A stretch of DNA of 7,840 nt from Oligoflexus sp. (GCA_030151925.1 JASLCY010000527.1:1-7840); one strand, 5' to 3'. Numbered from the stretch's first letter, positions 1 through 6,671 are shown. Program-made: numbers and translations. The notes: generated by a model from the letters alone, not told the origin.

Positions 1-198
1 CTCCACGACAGCTCCGACGAGCTCTTCGGCCCGGTGCAGGACCACATCGATCGCATCCTCTATCGCGACGGCACGGACCTTCACCTCCAGCCGCTGGAGT
101 GGATCGATCACAATGCGGAATTCCAGGATGCGGCGGGCCAGACGCTCAGCGACAGCCTGCCCGTCTCGGTGCGCTTCCGCCTGAGTTCGGACCGCTGA
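1..198 (+). CDS. C-terminal fragment of an unrecognised protein (5' end outside window)
   Basis: Frame 1 is open from the first base to a TGA at 196-198, giving 65 residues of a protein that begins upstream. The codons have the GC-rich third positions of the other genes here. The fragment is rich in Asp and His (it starts LHDSSDELFGPVQDHIDRIL) and ends in alternating polar and hydrophobic residues (SLPVSVRFRLSSDR), which looks like terminal beta strands. There is no membrane segment. I do not recognise a family, and the end of a beta-sandwich or similar extracytoplasmic domain is only a guess. No intrinsic terminator is evident before the next gene. It is real coding sequence with good confidence; its function is unknown. 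Confidence 0.7.
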   Translation, partial: LHDSSDELFGPVQDHIDRILYRDGTDLHLQPLEWIDHNAEFQDAAGQTLSDSLPVSVRFRLSSDR

Positions 199-286
199 AA
201 ACCCGGCCTTCCCTTAAACCCGCACGAGGAGCCGCCGCGCGAAATCACGAAGGCGATGTCGGCTTCTTTTTCCCCGAAAACATGAT

Positions 287-292
287 TATAAT
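287..292 (+). promoter_or_regulatory. Candidate -10 box (TATAAT) for the small membrane protein gene
   Basis: A perfect TATAAT lies in an AT-rich patch 37 bases before the ATG at 330. The hexamer 17 bases upstream (TTCTTT, 264-269) matches the -35 consensus poorly, so this would be a promoter driven mainly by its -10 box, or a chance match. A start near 299 would leave a leader of about 30 bases. The site is not part of any gene I accept. Confidence 0.4.
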
Positions 293-329
293 CCGAGGAT
301 TCGACATTTCAACTTCCTTGGGTGCATGA

Positions 330-632
330 ATGCGCAAAGTCTTCGCTCGCCTTCGCCTTCTCGTGGAAAAAGAAAGCATGAGTCTCTGGTTCATCAGCCT
401 CGGCGTCTGCCTCAATATCCTCGCCTGGGTGATTCCGCGCGACAGCTACGGCCTTCCGCACCGCGATCCCATCGGCCTGACGAAGCTCGTCGCCGATCAC
501 ATCACCGACGCTCGTACAGTCACATACTTCTGGCATGCGCTCCTTTCCCTGACGGTAGTCGGCACCGTGATCAGCCTCTATAAGGTGGCCGGACACGCTG
601 CGGAGTTTTTCGGCACTCGCTTCGATCCGTAA
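330..632 (+). CDS. Small two-helix inner-membrane protein, hypothetical
   Basis: This 100-residue protein has a basic N-terminus (MRKVFARLRLL), a first hydrophobic helix at about residues 18-36 and a second at about 66-85. Between them is a polar loop of about 30 residues containing RDSYGLPHRDP. The basic N-terminus suggests that both ends are cytoplasmic and the loop periplasmic. I recognise no family. The start is uncertain. ATG 330 has almost no Shine-Dalgarno, whereas the in-frame ATG at 378 (MSLWF...) follows a purine-rich GGAAAAAGAAAG and would give an 84-residue protein starting directly in helix 1. The 330 start is kept because codons 1-16 look native and the basic residues suit the topology. 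It appears to be transcribed alone, with a TATAAT 37 bases upstream. A weak 5-bp hairpin (636-649) followed by a pyrimidine-rich stretch lies just after the stop. Confidence 0.6.
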   Translation: MRKVFARLRLLVEKESMSLWFISLGVCLNILAWVIPRDSYGLPHRDPIGLTKLVADHITDARTVTYFWHALLSLTVVGTVISLYKVAGHAAEFFGTRFDP

Positions 633-714
633 TTTAACGGACGACCGTTTCTAACTTTTCTTATCTTCTTGACCAAACAGCCAAAGTTTGGGCAAGTGAC
701 CAAGATGAAACGCT

Positions 715-746
715 GAAATCGAGAGATGAAAAGCATTCTCGATTTC
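715..746 (+). terminator. Strong hairpin, possible terminator or structured leader element
   Basis: Ten perfect base pairs (GAAATCGAGA, 715-724, with TCTCGATTTC, 737-746) continue past a single bulged G into three more pairs (ATG/CAT) closed by an AAAAG loop. The hairpin lies 82 bases after the stop of the small membrane protein gene. It lacks a proper T run on either strand: the + strand continues TTGCGCG. It may therefore be an atypical terminator, an RNA-stabilising 3' end, or an operator-like inverted repeat. The pairing is certain but the role is not. Confidence 0.4.
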
Positions 747-874
747 TTGCGCGAAATATCCCCAAAAAATCCCCAAATCCGCCCCCTCCAAGGCCTACAG
801 AACTCTTATTTTCTCAAATAAATAGCTTTCTTGAAGTGAACAGACGCATGATGGCGATGGGTCGAGTGGGTGAA

Positions 875-880
875 TATTAT
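875..880 (+). promoter_or_regulatory. Candidate -10 box for the outer-membrane protein gene
   Basis: TATTAT matches the -10 consensus at five of six positions and lies about 90 bases before the ATG at 966. No good -35 hexamer sits 16-18 bases upstream (TGGCGA at 852-857). A weaker pair, TTGCTC (904-909) and TATCTG (927-932) with a 17-base spacer, is an alternative. A start from the first box would put the palindrome ATATCGATAT (891-900) just inside the transcript. This is tentative. Confidence 0.25.
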
Positions 881-965
881 CGTGTCTCGCATATCGATAT
901 ATCTTGCTCCCGTATTCGGATTTTTGTATCTGACGTGATAGGGACTTTTTTACGAAGGGAAACTC

Positions 966-2129
966 ATGAAAGCCTCAAATTTAGTTAGCTTAGCTCTCCT
1001 TTTAGGCGCCACAACGGCACAGGCTGCTGAGAGTGATCTCTATCCTGTGAACACGACTTACCGTGACTACGCCAAGCGTGACCGTATCCTTCTCGGTGGT
1101 CTCGACTACGTCTCTCCTTCACAGCTCCACGAAAATGAAGGTTTGCGCGCTCGTATCGGCAGCGGCGTACAGAACAGCCAGTTGAAGAAAAACGGCGTTT
1201 CTGGCGACCTTCAAACTCCATTCGTTGAAGGTGACGTTGCTTACGGTTGGACTGCATGGACGCTCGGCGTTCGCGGCCAATACGAAAAAGCTTCGATCGA
1301 CCAAGCCGGCGACAGCCCAGCGAAAGAAAAATTCGAAGCTGACCGCGTAACTCCTGAACTCGCTTACGACATCGGCAAGTACTTCACCATCGGCGCCGGC
1401 GCTGAAATCAGCCGCCTCCGCGTAACCGAAGTCAACCTCAACAACAACAACTTCACCTACAACTATACTCGTGCCGTCGCTGGTATCTCTTACCATGAGC
1501 CAGCCTTCGAATTCGGCGCGACCTATTCATCTGAAGTTCAGAGAAAAGCGGGCATCGACGTCGGCACCCCACGTACTGAAGTCGGCACGGGCCTCTCGCT
1601 CACAGACGTACCGCAAGGCATCTCCCGCGCTCCCGGCGCAAGCCTCACCGCTTTCCAAGCGGCTAACGAACGCGCGATCTACCTGCCTGCGACCGGCGCT
1701 ATCTTCGCTCGCGGCAACCTCACCGACAACTTCTCCCTCGCATCGCACGTTTCGATGGCGAAGTATGACGGTAACAACGAAGGCGCAGTCCACCTCTTCG
1801 ACAACTACAAAGGCGCTGACCGCACGGCTGCGAACATCGTCGCCACTTACTGGACGGACAACCGTTCGCGCTTCTCGCTCGCTGCTGAGTACAAAGGCGC
1901 TGCTTCGACCGAAATGGGCGAAGAAGAGCAAACTCTCGGCTACCGTCTCGTGAACCTCTACGGCGGTTCCGGCGAAGCGACCCTGGCGATCAACCGCACG
2001 GCTTACCTCGGACTTCAGTATGAATTCCTCCGCGGTGAACGCAACGATACCGACACTCAAACCGGTCTTCGTTACACCGGCCGTGAGCAGACCAACAAAT
2101 GGACTGGTTTCGCGACTGTTAAGTTCTAA
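966..2129 (+). CDS. Outer-membrane beta-barrel (porin-like) protein, unnamed family
   Basis: The 387-residue product starts with a clear Sec signal peptide: Lys2, a hydrophobic core LVSLALLLGA, then Ala-Gln-Ala with cleavage after about residue 20. The rest has short amphipathic strands alternating aromatic and small residues, separated by polar loops, and has no hydrophobic helix. It ends in Phe387 (WTGFATVKF), the C-terminal signature read by the BAM machinery. Loops include an Asn-rich stretch near residues 159-167 and an acidic stretch (EMGEEEQ) near residue 320. The ATG is backed by GAAGGGA at 954-960. Favoured codons (CGT, GCT, AAC, GAA, CTC) suggest high expression, as for a major porin-type protein, although pore function is not shown. 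I do not recognise the family. It is monocistronic, ended by the terminator at 2162-2196. An adhesin or transport barrel are alternatives. Confidence 0.8.
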   Translation: MKASNLVSLALLLGATTAQAAESDLYPVNTTYRDYAKRDRILLGGLDYVSPSQLHENEGLRARIGSGVQNSQLKKNGVSGDLQTPFVEGDVAYGWTAWTLGVRGQYEKASIDQAGDSPAKEKFEADRVTPELAYDIGKYFTIGAGAEISRLRVTEVNLNNNNFTYNYTRAVAGISYHEPAFEFGATYSSEVQRKAGIDVGTPRTEVGTGLSLTDVPQGISRAPGASLTAFQAANERAIYLPATGAIFARGNLTDNFSLASHVSMAKYDGNNEGAVHLFDNYKGADRTAANIVATYWTDNRSRFSLAAEYKGAASTEMGEEEQTLGYRLVNLYGGSGEATLAINRTAYLGLQYEFLRGERNDTDTQTGLRYTGREQTNKWTGFATVKF

Positions 2130-2161
2130 GATCTCGTATCTTTAGGCTTCCAAAAAAAGAG

Positions 2162-2196
2162 AATGCGGAGATGCTGAAAAGCTCTCCGCATTTTTT
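2162..2196. terminator. Bidirectional rho-independent terminator
   Basis: A perfect 10-bp stem (AATGCGGAGA, 2162-2171, with TCTCCGCATT, 2183-2192) extends inward by a GC pair past a bulged T and closes on TGAAAA. On the + strand it runs into TTTTTT. On the - strand the stem is followed by TCTC and then seven T residues, which are the complement of the A run at 2152-2158. It lies 32 bases after the outer-membrane protein stop and about 35 bases past the stop of the convergent transporter gene, so it can end both transcripts. Confidence 0.9.
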
Positions 2197-2231
2197 ATTT
2201 CCGCAGGTTCCGCCGCGAGGCGCGCCGCCTC

Positions 2232-3446
2232 TCAGAGGCTTCGGCGCGGAGGGACGATCGTGTTGCCGAAGACGAGGCCGGCGACGAGCGAAACGGCGAT
2301 GATGATCACGGAGAACGTGGTCTGCATCGTGTCGATCACATCGTTCTGGAACATCGTGGTCATGCTCCGGTAATTCACCGAACCGGGGACGATGAGGATG
2401 ATGCCGGGCAGCAGGGTGATGAGGCCGGGCCTTCTGAACATGCGGGCGATCGAGTTGCTGATGACGGCGACGAGGGCGCCGGTGGCGAAGAACGAGAGCT
2501 CGATGCCGAGGTTGATCGCGAAGAACCGTTCGCAGGTGTAAGCGGTGATCGACACGATCGCGGAGGAGAGCGCATGCTTCGGCCGCACCTTGAAGAGCAC
2601 GATGAAGCCGAAGGCGAGCGCCGCGACGCCGAAGATCTCCGCCCAGGGCGGGAGCGCGCCTTGTCCGGTCGCGAGCGCGGGATGGGCGGGATCGGCGAGC
2701 AGCTTCTTCGTGATCGCGATCGTGAAGACGAGTTTCATCAGATCGCCGCTCGCGCCGGCGAGGCGGGCGGTGCCTGAGATCAGGTTCTTCGTGGCGAGCT
2801 CGACGAAGGCTATCACCAGCGTCAGGCCGGGGAGCAAAGCCACGATGCTCGCGAGTATCACCAGGTCCGGAGAGATGGTCGTGTATTCGCGCGCGAGGAG
2901 GGTGGCCACCAGCGTGACGATGCAGGCCGCCAGCGGCGCGAAGAGCTGTTCGAGGAAACTCGAGCGTTTCCCCAGCCATTCGATAAGGCCGATGACGATG
3001 CCGAGGCCGACGGCCACGATCAGATCGAGCAGCGTCCCTTTCAGGGCCGTGACGAAACCTCCGGCGGCGAGGGCATAAGCCAGGACTTGGATCCAAGGGC
3101 TGTAATCGCCCGCGCTCGCGATCGTCGCCTGGATCGCGGCCGTTCCTTCCTGGATGGAGAGTTTGCCTTCCAGCACGTGGTCCGCGATCTCATCGATGCG
3201 GCTCAGCTTCGAGAGATCGATCTGCCCCGGCTCGAACCGGATCACGGTCCCACGATGATGCTCGCCTTCCTGGAACGAGGCGATCAGGCCCGTGGGAAAC
3301 GCGAGGAACTGATGGCCCAGGCCGAGGCCTCGCCCCACGCTGCTCAACGCGCGCTCCAGATGATGGGCCGCCGCTCCGCAGGCTTGGAGGGAATGGGCGA
3401 CGAGCAGTATGAAATCGACTTTCTGATTCAATGATTCTTGGGACAC
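2232..3446 (-). CDS. ThrE-family threonine/serine (or succinate) exporter, fused two-domain form
   Basis: This 404-residue inner-membrane protein contains both halves that E. coli splits into YjjP and YjjB. The N-terminal domain (about 10-245) has a soluble front with FPTGLIASF (50-58) and an ELRIDE-like helix region around RIDEIADHVLEGKLSIQEG (83-101). Membrane helices begin near residue 118, and the family-like LLPGLTL...ELATKNLISGTARL spans about 204-229. The C-terminal domain (about 270-398) has helices ending in LIVPGSVNYRSM (351-362) and AGLVFGN. Family members include ThrE of Corynebacterium (Thr/Ser export) and YjjPB (succinate export), so the substrate here is open. Translation starts at GTG: GAGG lies six bases upstream, an in-frame TGA sits six codons upstream, and no nearby ATG exists. 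The gene is divergent from the GST gene. I am confident of the family, not of the substrate. Confidence 0.88.
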   Translation of the reverse strand: MSQESLNQKVDFILLVAHSLQACGAAAHHLERALSSVGRGLGLGHQFLAFPTGLIASFQEGEHHRGTVIRFEPGQIDLSKLSRIDEIADHVLEGKLSIQEGTAAIQATIASAGDYSPWIQVLAYALAAGGFVTALKGTLLDLIVAVGLGIVIGLIEWLGKRSSFLEQLFAPLAACIVTLVATLLAREYTTISPDLVILASIVALLPGLTLVIAFVELATKNLISGTARLAGASGDLMKLVFTIAITKKLLADPAHPALATGQGALPPWAEIFGVAALAFGFIVLFKVRPKHALSSAIVSITAYTCERFFAINLGIELSFFATGALVAVISNSIARMFRRPGLITLLPGIILIVPGSVNYRSMTTMFQNDVIDTMQTTFSVIIIAVSLVAGLVFGNTIVPPRRSL

Positions 3447-3475
3447 CAGGCGCCTCGGCGGTCACGAGTGATAGA

Positions 3476-3504
3476 AATATCAAATAGATAAAGGATATGG
3501 TAAA
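3476..3504 (-). promoter_or_regulatory. Candidate sigma-70-type promoter of the ThrE-family gene
   Basis: On the - strand, TTTACC (complement of 3499-3504) and GATATT (complement of 3476-3481) are separated by exactly 17 bases, each matching consensus at four of six positions. They lie in an AT-rich part of the 101-base region shared with the divergent GST gene and would give a leader of about 20-25 bases. No equally good pair is visible for the GST direction. Confidence 0.4.
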
Positions 3505-3547
3505 AAGATTGGTCTGAGAACACGAAAAAATCCCAAAGGAAAGACTC

Positions 3548-4159
3548 ATGGCCGAGCCTATTAAGATCTATGCAATGGCTTATCAGGATCGCAGCGACCG
3601 CGTGCGTTGGCTGTTAGAGGAAATGGGAGTGCCTTACGAGAACCACTTCCTCAAGAAAGCCGACGGCGAGATGAATACGCCCGCTTATCGGGCGCTCAAT
3701 CCCATGGGCCGCGTGCCGACGATCGTGGACGGCGCCCTCACTCTGTGGGAATCGGGCGCGATCTGCCAGTACCTTGCGGATACCTATGGGTACGGGCGCT
3801 TCGCTCCGAAGATGGAGGACAAGATGCTCCGTGCGGACTACTTAAAATGGATGGTATGGTCGGTCGGCACTCTCGAGTGCGTGATCGCCCGCATGTTCAC
3901 TCACGTCTCCACGCCCGAAGAAACGGCGACGACGCATGCCTTCGTAAAACAACAAAGCGAGATTCTCACCCTGGCCCTGACGCCTGTCCTCTCCCGGCAG
4001 GACTTCATCCTCCCGAGCGGTTTTTCGGCCGCGGACGTGATGCTGGGCGCCGTAATTCCGGGTGCCAATGACTTCCTGGTAAAGGGTAACAAGGCCTTGG
4101 AGAATTATATGGAACGCCTGATGAACAGACCGGCCGCCATACGAGCGAAAGTCTTTTAA
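3548..4159 (+). CDS. Glutathione S-transferase family protein
   Basis: The 203-residue protein has the two-domain cytosolic GST layout at the usual length. The N-terminal thioredoxin-like domain (about 4-80) contains NPMGRVPTIVDG (51-62) with the cis-proline Pro57, then LWESGAICQYLAD (66-78), where Glu68-Ser69 is the pair that holds the gamma-glutamyl part of glutathione. The all-helical C-terminal domain (about 90-200) contains the N-capping box FSAAD (159-163). The activating residue is unclear: Ser16 in QDRSDRVRW sits where theta/tau-type enzymes carry Ser, with Tyr12 nearby, and the Cys of beta-class enzymes is absent. It would conjugate or reduce small electrophiles or peroxides with glutathione in the cytoplasm; the substrate is unknown. 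AAAGGA (3535-3540) supports the start. Sharing an intergenic region with the transporter gene is suggestive but does not prove a link. Confidence 0.9.
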   Translation: MAEPIKIYAMAYQDRSDRVRWLLEEMGVPYENHFLKKADGEMNTPAYRALNPMGRVPTIVDGALTLWESGAICQYLADTYGYGRFAPKMEDKMLRADYLKWMVWSVGTLECVIARMFTHVSTPEETATTHAFVKQQSEILTLALTPVLSRQDFILPSGFSAADVMLGAVIPGANDFLVKGNKALENYMERLMNRPAAIRAKVF

Positions 4160-4206
4160 GTTCTCGTTAATTCTGTAATAAAACCGTTCATGAAGCCGTT
4201 AGTTCC

Positions 4207-4233
4207 TTGACCCCGCAGTTTGATCTCGATACT
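4207..4233 (+). promoter_or_regulatory. Weak candidate promoter for the propeller-lectin gene
   Basis: TTGACC (4207-4212) matches the -35 consensus at five of six positions. GATACT (4228-4233) matches the -10 at four of six, but the spacer of 15 bases is short. If real, transcription would start near 4240, and the upstream in-frame TTG at 4207 could not be the translation start. Confidence 0.25.
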
Positions 4234-4261
4234 CCTGATATGCACTATCATGGTCCTAACC

Positions 4262-4266
4262 AGGAG
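4262..4266 (+). promoter_or_regulatory. Ribosome binding site that fixes the start at 4273
   Basis: AGGAG ends six bases before ATG 4273. The longer open frame beginning with TTG at 4207 and the in-frame ATG at 4240 both lack such a site and would put 11-22 polar residues ahead of the signal peptide. The ATG at 4273 is therefore the better start. Confidence 0.8.
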
Positions 4267-4272
4267 TTCCTC

Positions 4273-6411
4273 ATGCCCTTCAATCTGAGAGAGTGGCTGT
4301 CAGCTACTGCGACAGGTGTATTCCTCACTACTGCCGCAGTATTTTCAGCCGCTCATGGCCCCTCGGTCCTTACGCAGCATAATAATCCGGCTCGTACCGG
4401 CGCCGTCCTGCAAGAGACGCATCTGACGACCTCGAACGTCAACACCACGAACTTCGGTAAGATCGGCGCTTATCCCGTCGACGACCAGATCTACACGCAG
4501 CCCCTGATCGTCCCCGACCTGAACATCAACGGCAACATCTACAACGTGGTCTACGTCGCGACCGTGAATAACAGCGTGTACGCGTTCGATGCCGATGACG
4601 TCTACCGCACGACTCCTCTTTGGGTGCGGAACTACAACGATCCCGCGCACGGGATCGTGCCGCCTCGCGCCACCGACGTCGGTCAGAACTGTGGCGTTTA
4701 CAAGGACTTCTCCGGCAACATCGGTATCGTGGGAACCCCGGCGATCGACGACGAAACCTACACGATGTACTTCGTGGTGCGGACCAAGGAGAACGGCAAG
4801 TTCTTCCAGCGCCTCCACGCGGTCGATATCCGCACCGGCGAAGAACGCCCGAACAGCCCGACCCTGATCGACTTCTCGACGCCCGGCACGGGCGAAGGCA
4901 GTAAAAACGGGCAAATCCCCTTTAATGCGCAGACCGCCAACCAGCGTCTCTCGCTCCTCCTCCTGAACGGAACGGTTTACATGGGTTGGGCCGCGCACTG
5001 CGATACCGGGCCCTACCACGGTTACCTCGCCGGCTACGATGCCGAGTCCCTGCAGCTCAAACGCCTGTTCAACGTCACTCCGAGCGGCGGCGACGGCGGC
5101 CTCTGGCAGGCGGGCGAAGGCGCTTCGGCGGATGACGCGGGCAACCTCTACGTGATCTCCGGCAACGGCACCTTCACCGCTGATAAAGGCGGGAAGGACT
5201 ACGGCCAGTCGTTCATCAAACTCAAGCCGACCGATAACGGCTTCGAGGTCCTGAGCTGGTTTACGCCGCACGATTTCGATGCGCTGAACGCGGCCGACCT
5301 CGATCTCGGCTCGAGCGGCATGCTGCTGATCCCGAACACCAATCTCGCTATCGGCGGCGGCAAGGGCGGAGTCTTCTACGTCGTCGATCGCGATAACATG
5401 GGCGGCTACAATGCGGCGAACGATAATCAGATCGTCCAGTCCTTCGAAGTCGCGAAGAACCGCCATATCCATGGCTCGCCGGTCTGGTGGGACAGCTATG
5501 ACGGCAGCTGGGTCTATGTCTGGTCCGAGTACAACCACCTGCAGGCTTATAAGTTCGACAACGGCAAGTTCATCACGACTCCGGTCGGAACCAGCACGAT
5601 GGCGGCTCCGGACGGAATGCCGGGCGGCATCCTCGCGATCTCCGCTTACGGGCAAAAACCGGGCACAGGCATCCTCTGGGCCTCTCACCCGGCCTCGGGC
5701 GATGCGAACCACGGCCTGCGTCCCGGCGTCCTGCGCGCCTTCGATGCGACCGACATCACTCACGAGATCTGGAACAGCCGCGACGCTCTCGCGCGCGACG
5801 ATCTCGGACTCTTCGCGAAGTTCTCGTCGCCGACCATAGCCAACGGCAAAGTCTATCTCGCGACCTTCTCGAATCAACTCGTGGTCTACGGCCTCTTTTC
5901 CGAAGCCTCGAACGTGAATCCGCACGGCAACCCGGATAGCAACGCGCCCGGCCCCACCCCCGCTCCCAGCGGACCGGTACGGAGCGGCAGCCTCTATTCC
6001 TTCGTTTCGGCCGCGACTTCGAAATGCATCGACATCCCCAGCAACGCTTCGACCAAAGGCCTGAAGCTGCAGGAGTGGGATTGCAATCAGTCCGAAGCGC
6101 AGGTCTTCCGCGCGCAGGATTCCGGCAACGGCAGCTTCAATCTCGTGAATATCGGCGACAGCCTCTGCCTCGAGATCGAGAATGCCGGCACTGCGGACGG
6201 CGGACGCTTGCAGCAGAACGATTGTAAGGCGGGAGCCGCGAACCAGCAGTTCAGCATCGTGCCGGGCACGGACGGCAGCTTCGCGATCAAACCTGTCCAC
6301 AGCGGCCTTTGCATCGACATCGACCAGCAGTCCGCGAACAACGGCACCGCGATCCATCAGTGGACCTGCGGTGATATCAAAACGCAGAAGTGGAAGGCTG
6401 CGCAGCAGTAA
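4273..6411 (+). CDS. Secreted PQQ-type beta-propeller protein with C-terminal ricin-type lectin domain
   Basis: The 712-residue product has a Sec signal peptide (basic NLREW, hydrophobic core, cleavage near Ala25-Ala26). Residues about 30-541 form a quinoprotein-like propeller with recurrent blade motifs such as NSVYAFDADD, GYLAGYD, VFYVVDRDN and VLRAFDATD. It opens with HNNPARTG and carries AAHCDTGPYHG near residues 240-250, which I recall as typical of secreted PQQ-like proteins of soil bacteria. Cys140 and Cys243 may pair. No CxxCH haem site or adjacent Cys-Cys pair is present, so cofactor binding and dehydrogenase activity are unproven. A Pro/Gly/Asn/Ser linker (543-571) leads to a ricin B-type beta-trefoil (572-712) with three Cys pairs (585/604, 632/651, 680/699) and three QxW-type motifs (610, 658, 705). 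It is likely exported to bind or act on polysaccharide. Confidence 0.87.
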   Translation: MPFNLREWLSATATGVFLTTAAVFSAAHGPSVLTQHNNPARTGAVLQETHLTTSNVNTTNFGKIGAYPVDDQIYTQPLIVPDLNINGNIYNVVYVATVNNSVYAFDADDVYRTTPLWVRNYNDPAHGIVPPRATDVGQNCGVYKDFSGNIGIVGTPAIDDETYTMYFVVRTKENGKFFQRLHAVDIRTGEERPNSPTLIDFSTPGTGEGSKNGQIPFNAQTANQRLSLLLLNGTVYMGWAAHCDTGPYHGYLAGYDAESLQLKRLFNVTPSGGDGGLWQAGEGASADDAGNLYVISGNGTFTADKGGKDYGQSFIKLKPTDNGFEVLSWFTPHDFDALNAADLDLGSSGMLLIPNTNLAIGGGKGGVFYVVDRDNMGGYNAANDNQIVQSFEVAKNRHIHGSPVWWDSYDGSWVYVWSEYNHLQAYKFDNGKFITTPVGTSTMAAPDGMPGGILAISAYGQKPGTGILWASHPASGDANHGLRPGVLRAFDATDITHEIWNSRDALARDDLGLFAKFSSPTIANGKVYLATFSNQLVVYGLFSEASNVNPHGNPDSNAPGPTPAPSGPVRSGSLYSFVSAATSKCIDIPSNASTKGLKLQEWDCNQSEAQVFRAQDSGNGSFNLVNIGDSLCLEIENAGTADGGRLQQNDCKAGAANQQFSIVPGTDGSFAIKPVHSGLCIDIDQQSANNGTAIHQWTCGDIKTQKWKAAQQ

Positions 6412-6671
6412 AACCTTCGTCCAGGCTATAACCCCCGGTTCCCGTTCGGGCCCGGGGTCGCCTCCCCTAATCGCTCGTGGTGGCCGCCCCGAAAACCTCA
6501 AAATCCCATAAATAGTGCAAGGCTGCGGATTTTTTACCTAAAATCATATTAAATTCTTTAGTTATTCCAGCCACTTAAAACCGCCTTCTCATAAAAATCC
6601 ATTCCCGGCATCGATTGTTACATTTTTCGGATCTAGCTCCGATAGGGTAAGAAATCATCGGAGTTGATGGT
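6412..6671. other. Intergenic region before the lipoprotein gene
   Basis: This 260-base stretch begins GC-rich, with a hairpin at 6431-6458. From about 6500 it turns AT-rich (TTTTTTACCTAAAATCATATTAAATTC), as expected for a promoter region. A short inverted repeat TCGGA/TCCGA (6627-6642) lies 30 bases before the lipoprotein ATG and might be an operator, but it is too short to trust. No convincing -35/-10 pair and no small gene were found. Confidence 0.5.
6431..6458 (+). terminator. GC-rich hairpin after the propeller-lectin gene, possible terminator
   Basis: The arms ACCCC and GGGGT (6431-6435 with 6454-6458) pair, then a C-C mismatch, a GG/CC pair, a two-base bulge and a CCC/GGG stem with a GTTC loop. 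It lies 19 bases after the stop at 6409-6411. The following CGCCTCCCC is not a T run, so this is not a standard intrinsic terminator. It may stabilise the mRNA end or work with Rho. Confidence 0.4.

Larger units (their letters stand above)
633..965. other. 333-base non-coding leader region before the outer-membrane protein gene
   Basis: No credible reading frame crosses this stretch and it is clearly more AT-rich than the flanking genes. It holds several small structures: a 5-bp hairpin at 636-649; a palindrome of CCAAA/TTTGG at 681-691; a strong hairpin at 715-746; a C-rich run at about 760-790 with CCCCAAA-type repeats; an AT inverted repeat TTATTT/AAATAA at 806-821; and a perfect 10-base palindrome ATATCGATAT at 891-900. 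The second half probably carries the promoter of the downstream gene. The first half probably carries the end of the upstream transcript. A small RNA or a regulator binding site could fit here, but nothing in the sequence names one. Confidence 0.6.

Noticed and set aside
99..329. A 76-codon + strand frame across the first gene's end and the following gap
   Set aside because: It overlaps the real C-terminus in another frame, has no ribosome site and its product is low-complexity Arg/Pro/Gly sequence.
757..790. C-rich CCCCAAA-type repeats considered as CRISPR-like or telomere-like repeats
   Set aside because: There are only two or three short imperfect copies, with no regular spacing and no spacers.
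2119..3096. A 325-codon - strand frame overlapping the transporter gene
   Set aside because: It is an Arg/His/Pro-rich shadow frame. The overlapping 404-codon frame reads as a ThrE-family membrane protein.
4207..4272. N-terminal extension of the propeller-lectin protein from TTG 4207
   Set aside because: It has no ribosome site, would bury the signal peptide behind 22 polar residues, and the TTG is part of a -35-like TTGACC. AGGAG precedes the ATG at 4273.
5941..5985. Pro-rich linker considered as a frameshift or fusion scar between two genes
   Set aside because: The frame is continuous, and such linkers are normal between a catalytic-type domain and a lectin domain in secreted proteins.
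4345..6501. A 718-codon open frame on the - strand opposite the propeller-lectin gene
   Set aside because: Its translation is a low-complexity Arg/Val/Asp/Ala-rich sequence typical of the antisense of a GC-rich gene. The + strand frame has a signal peptide, recognisable domains and a ribosome site.
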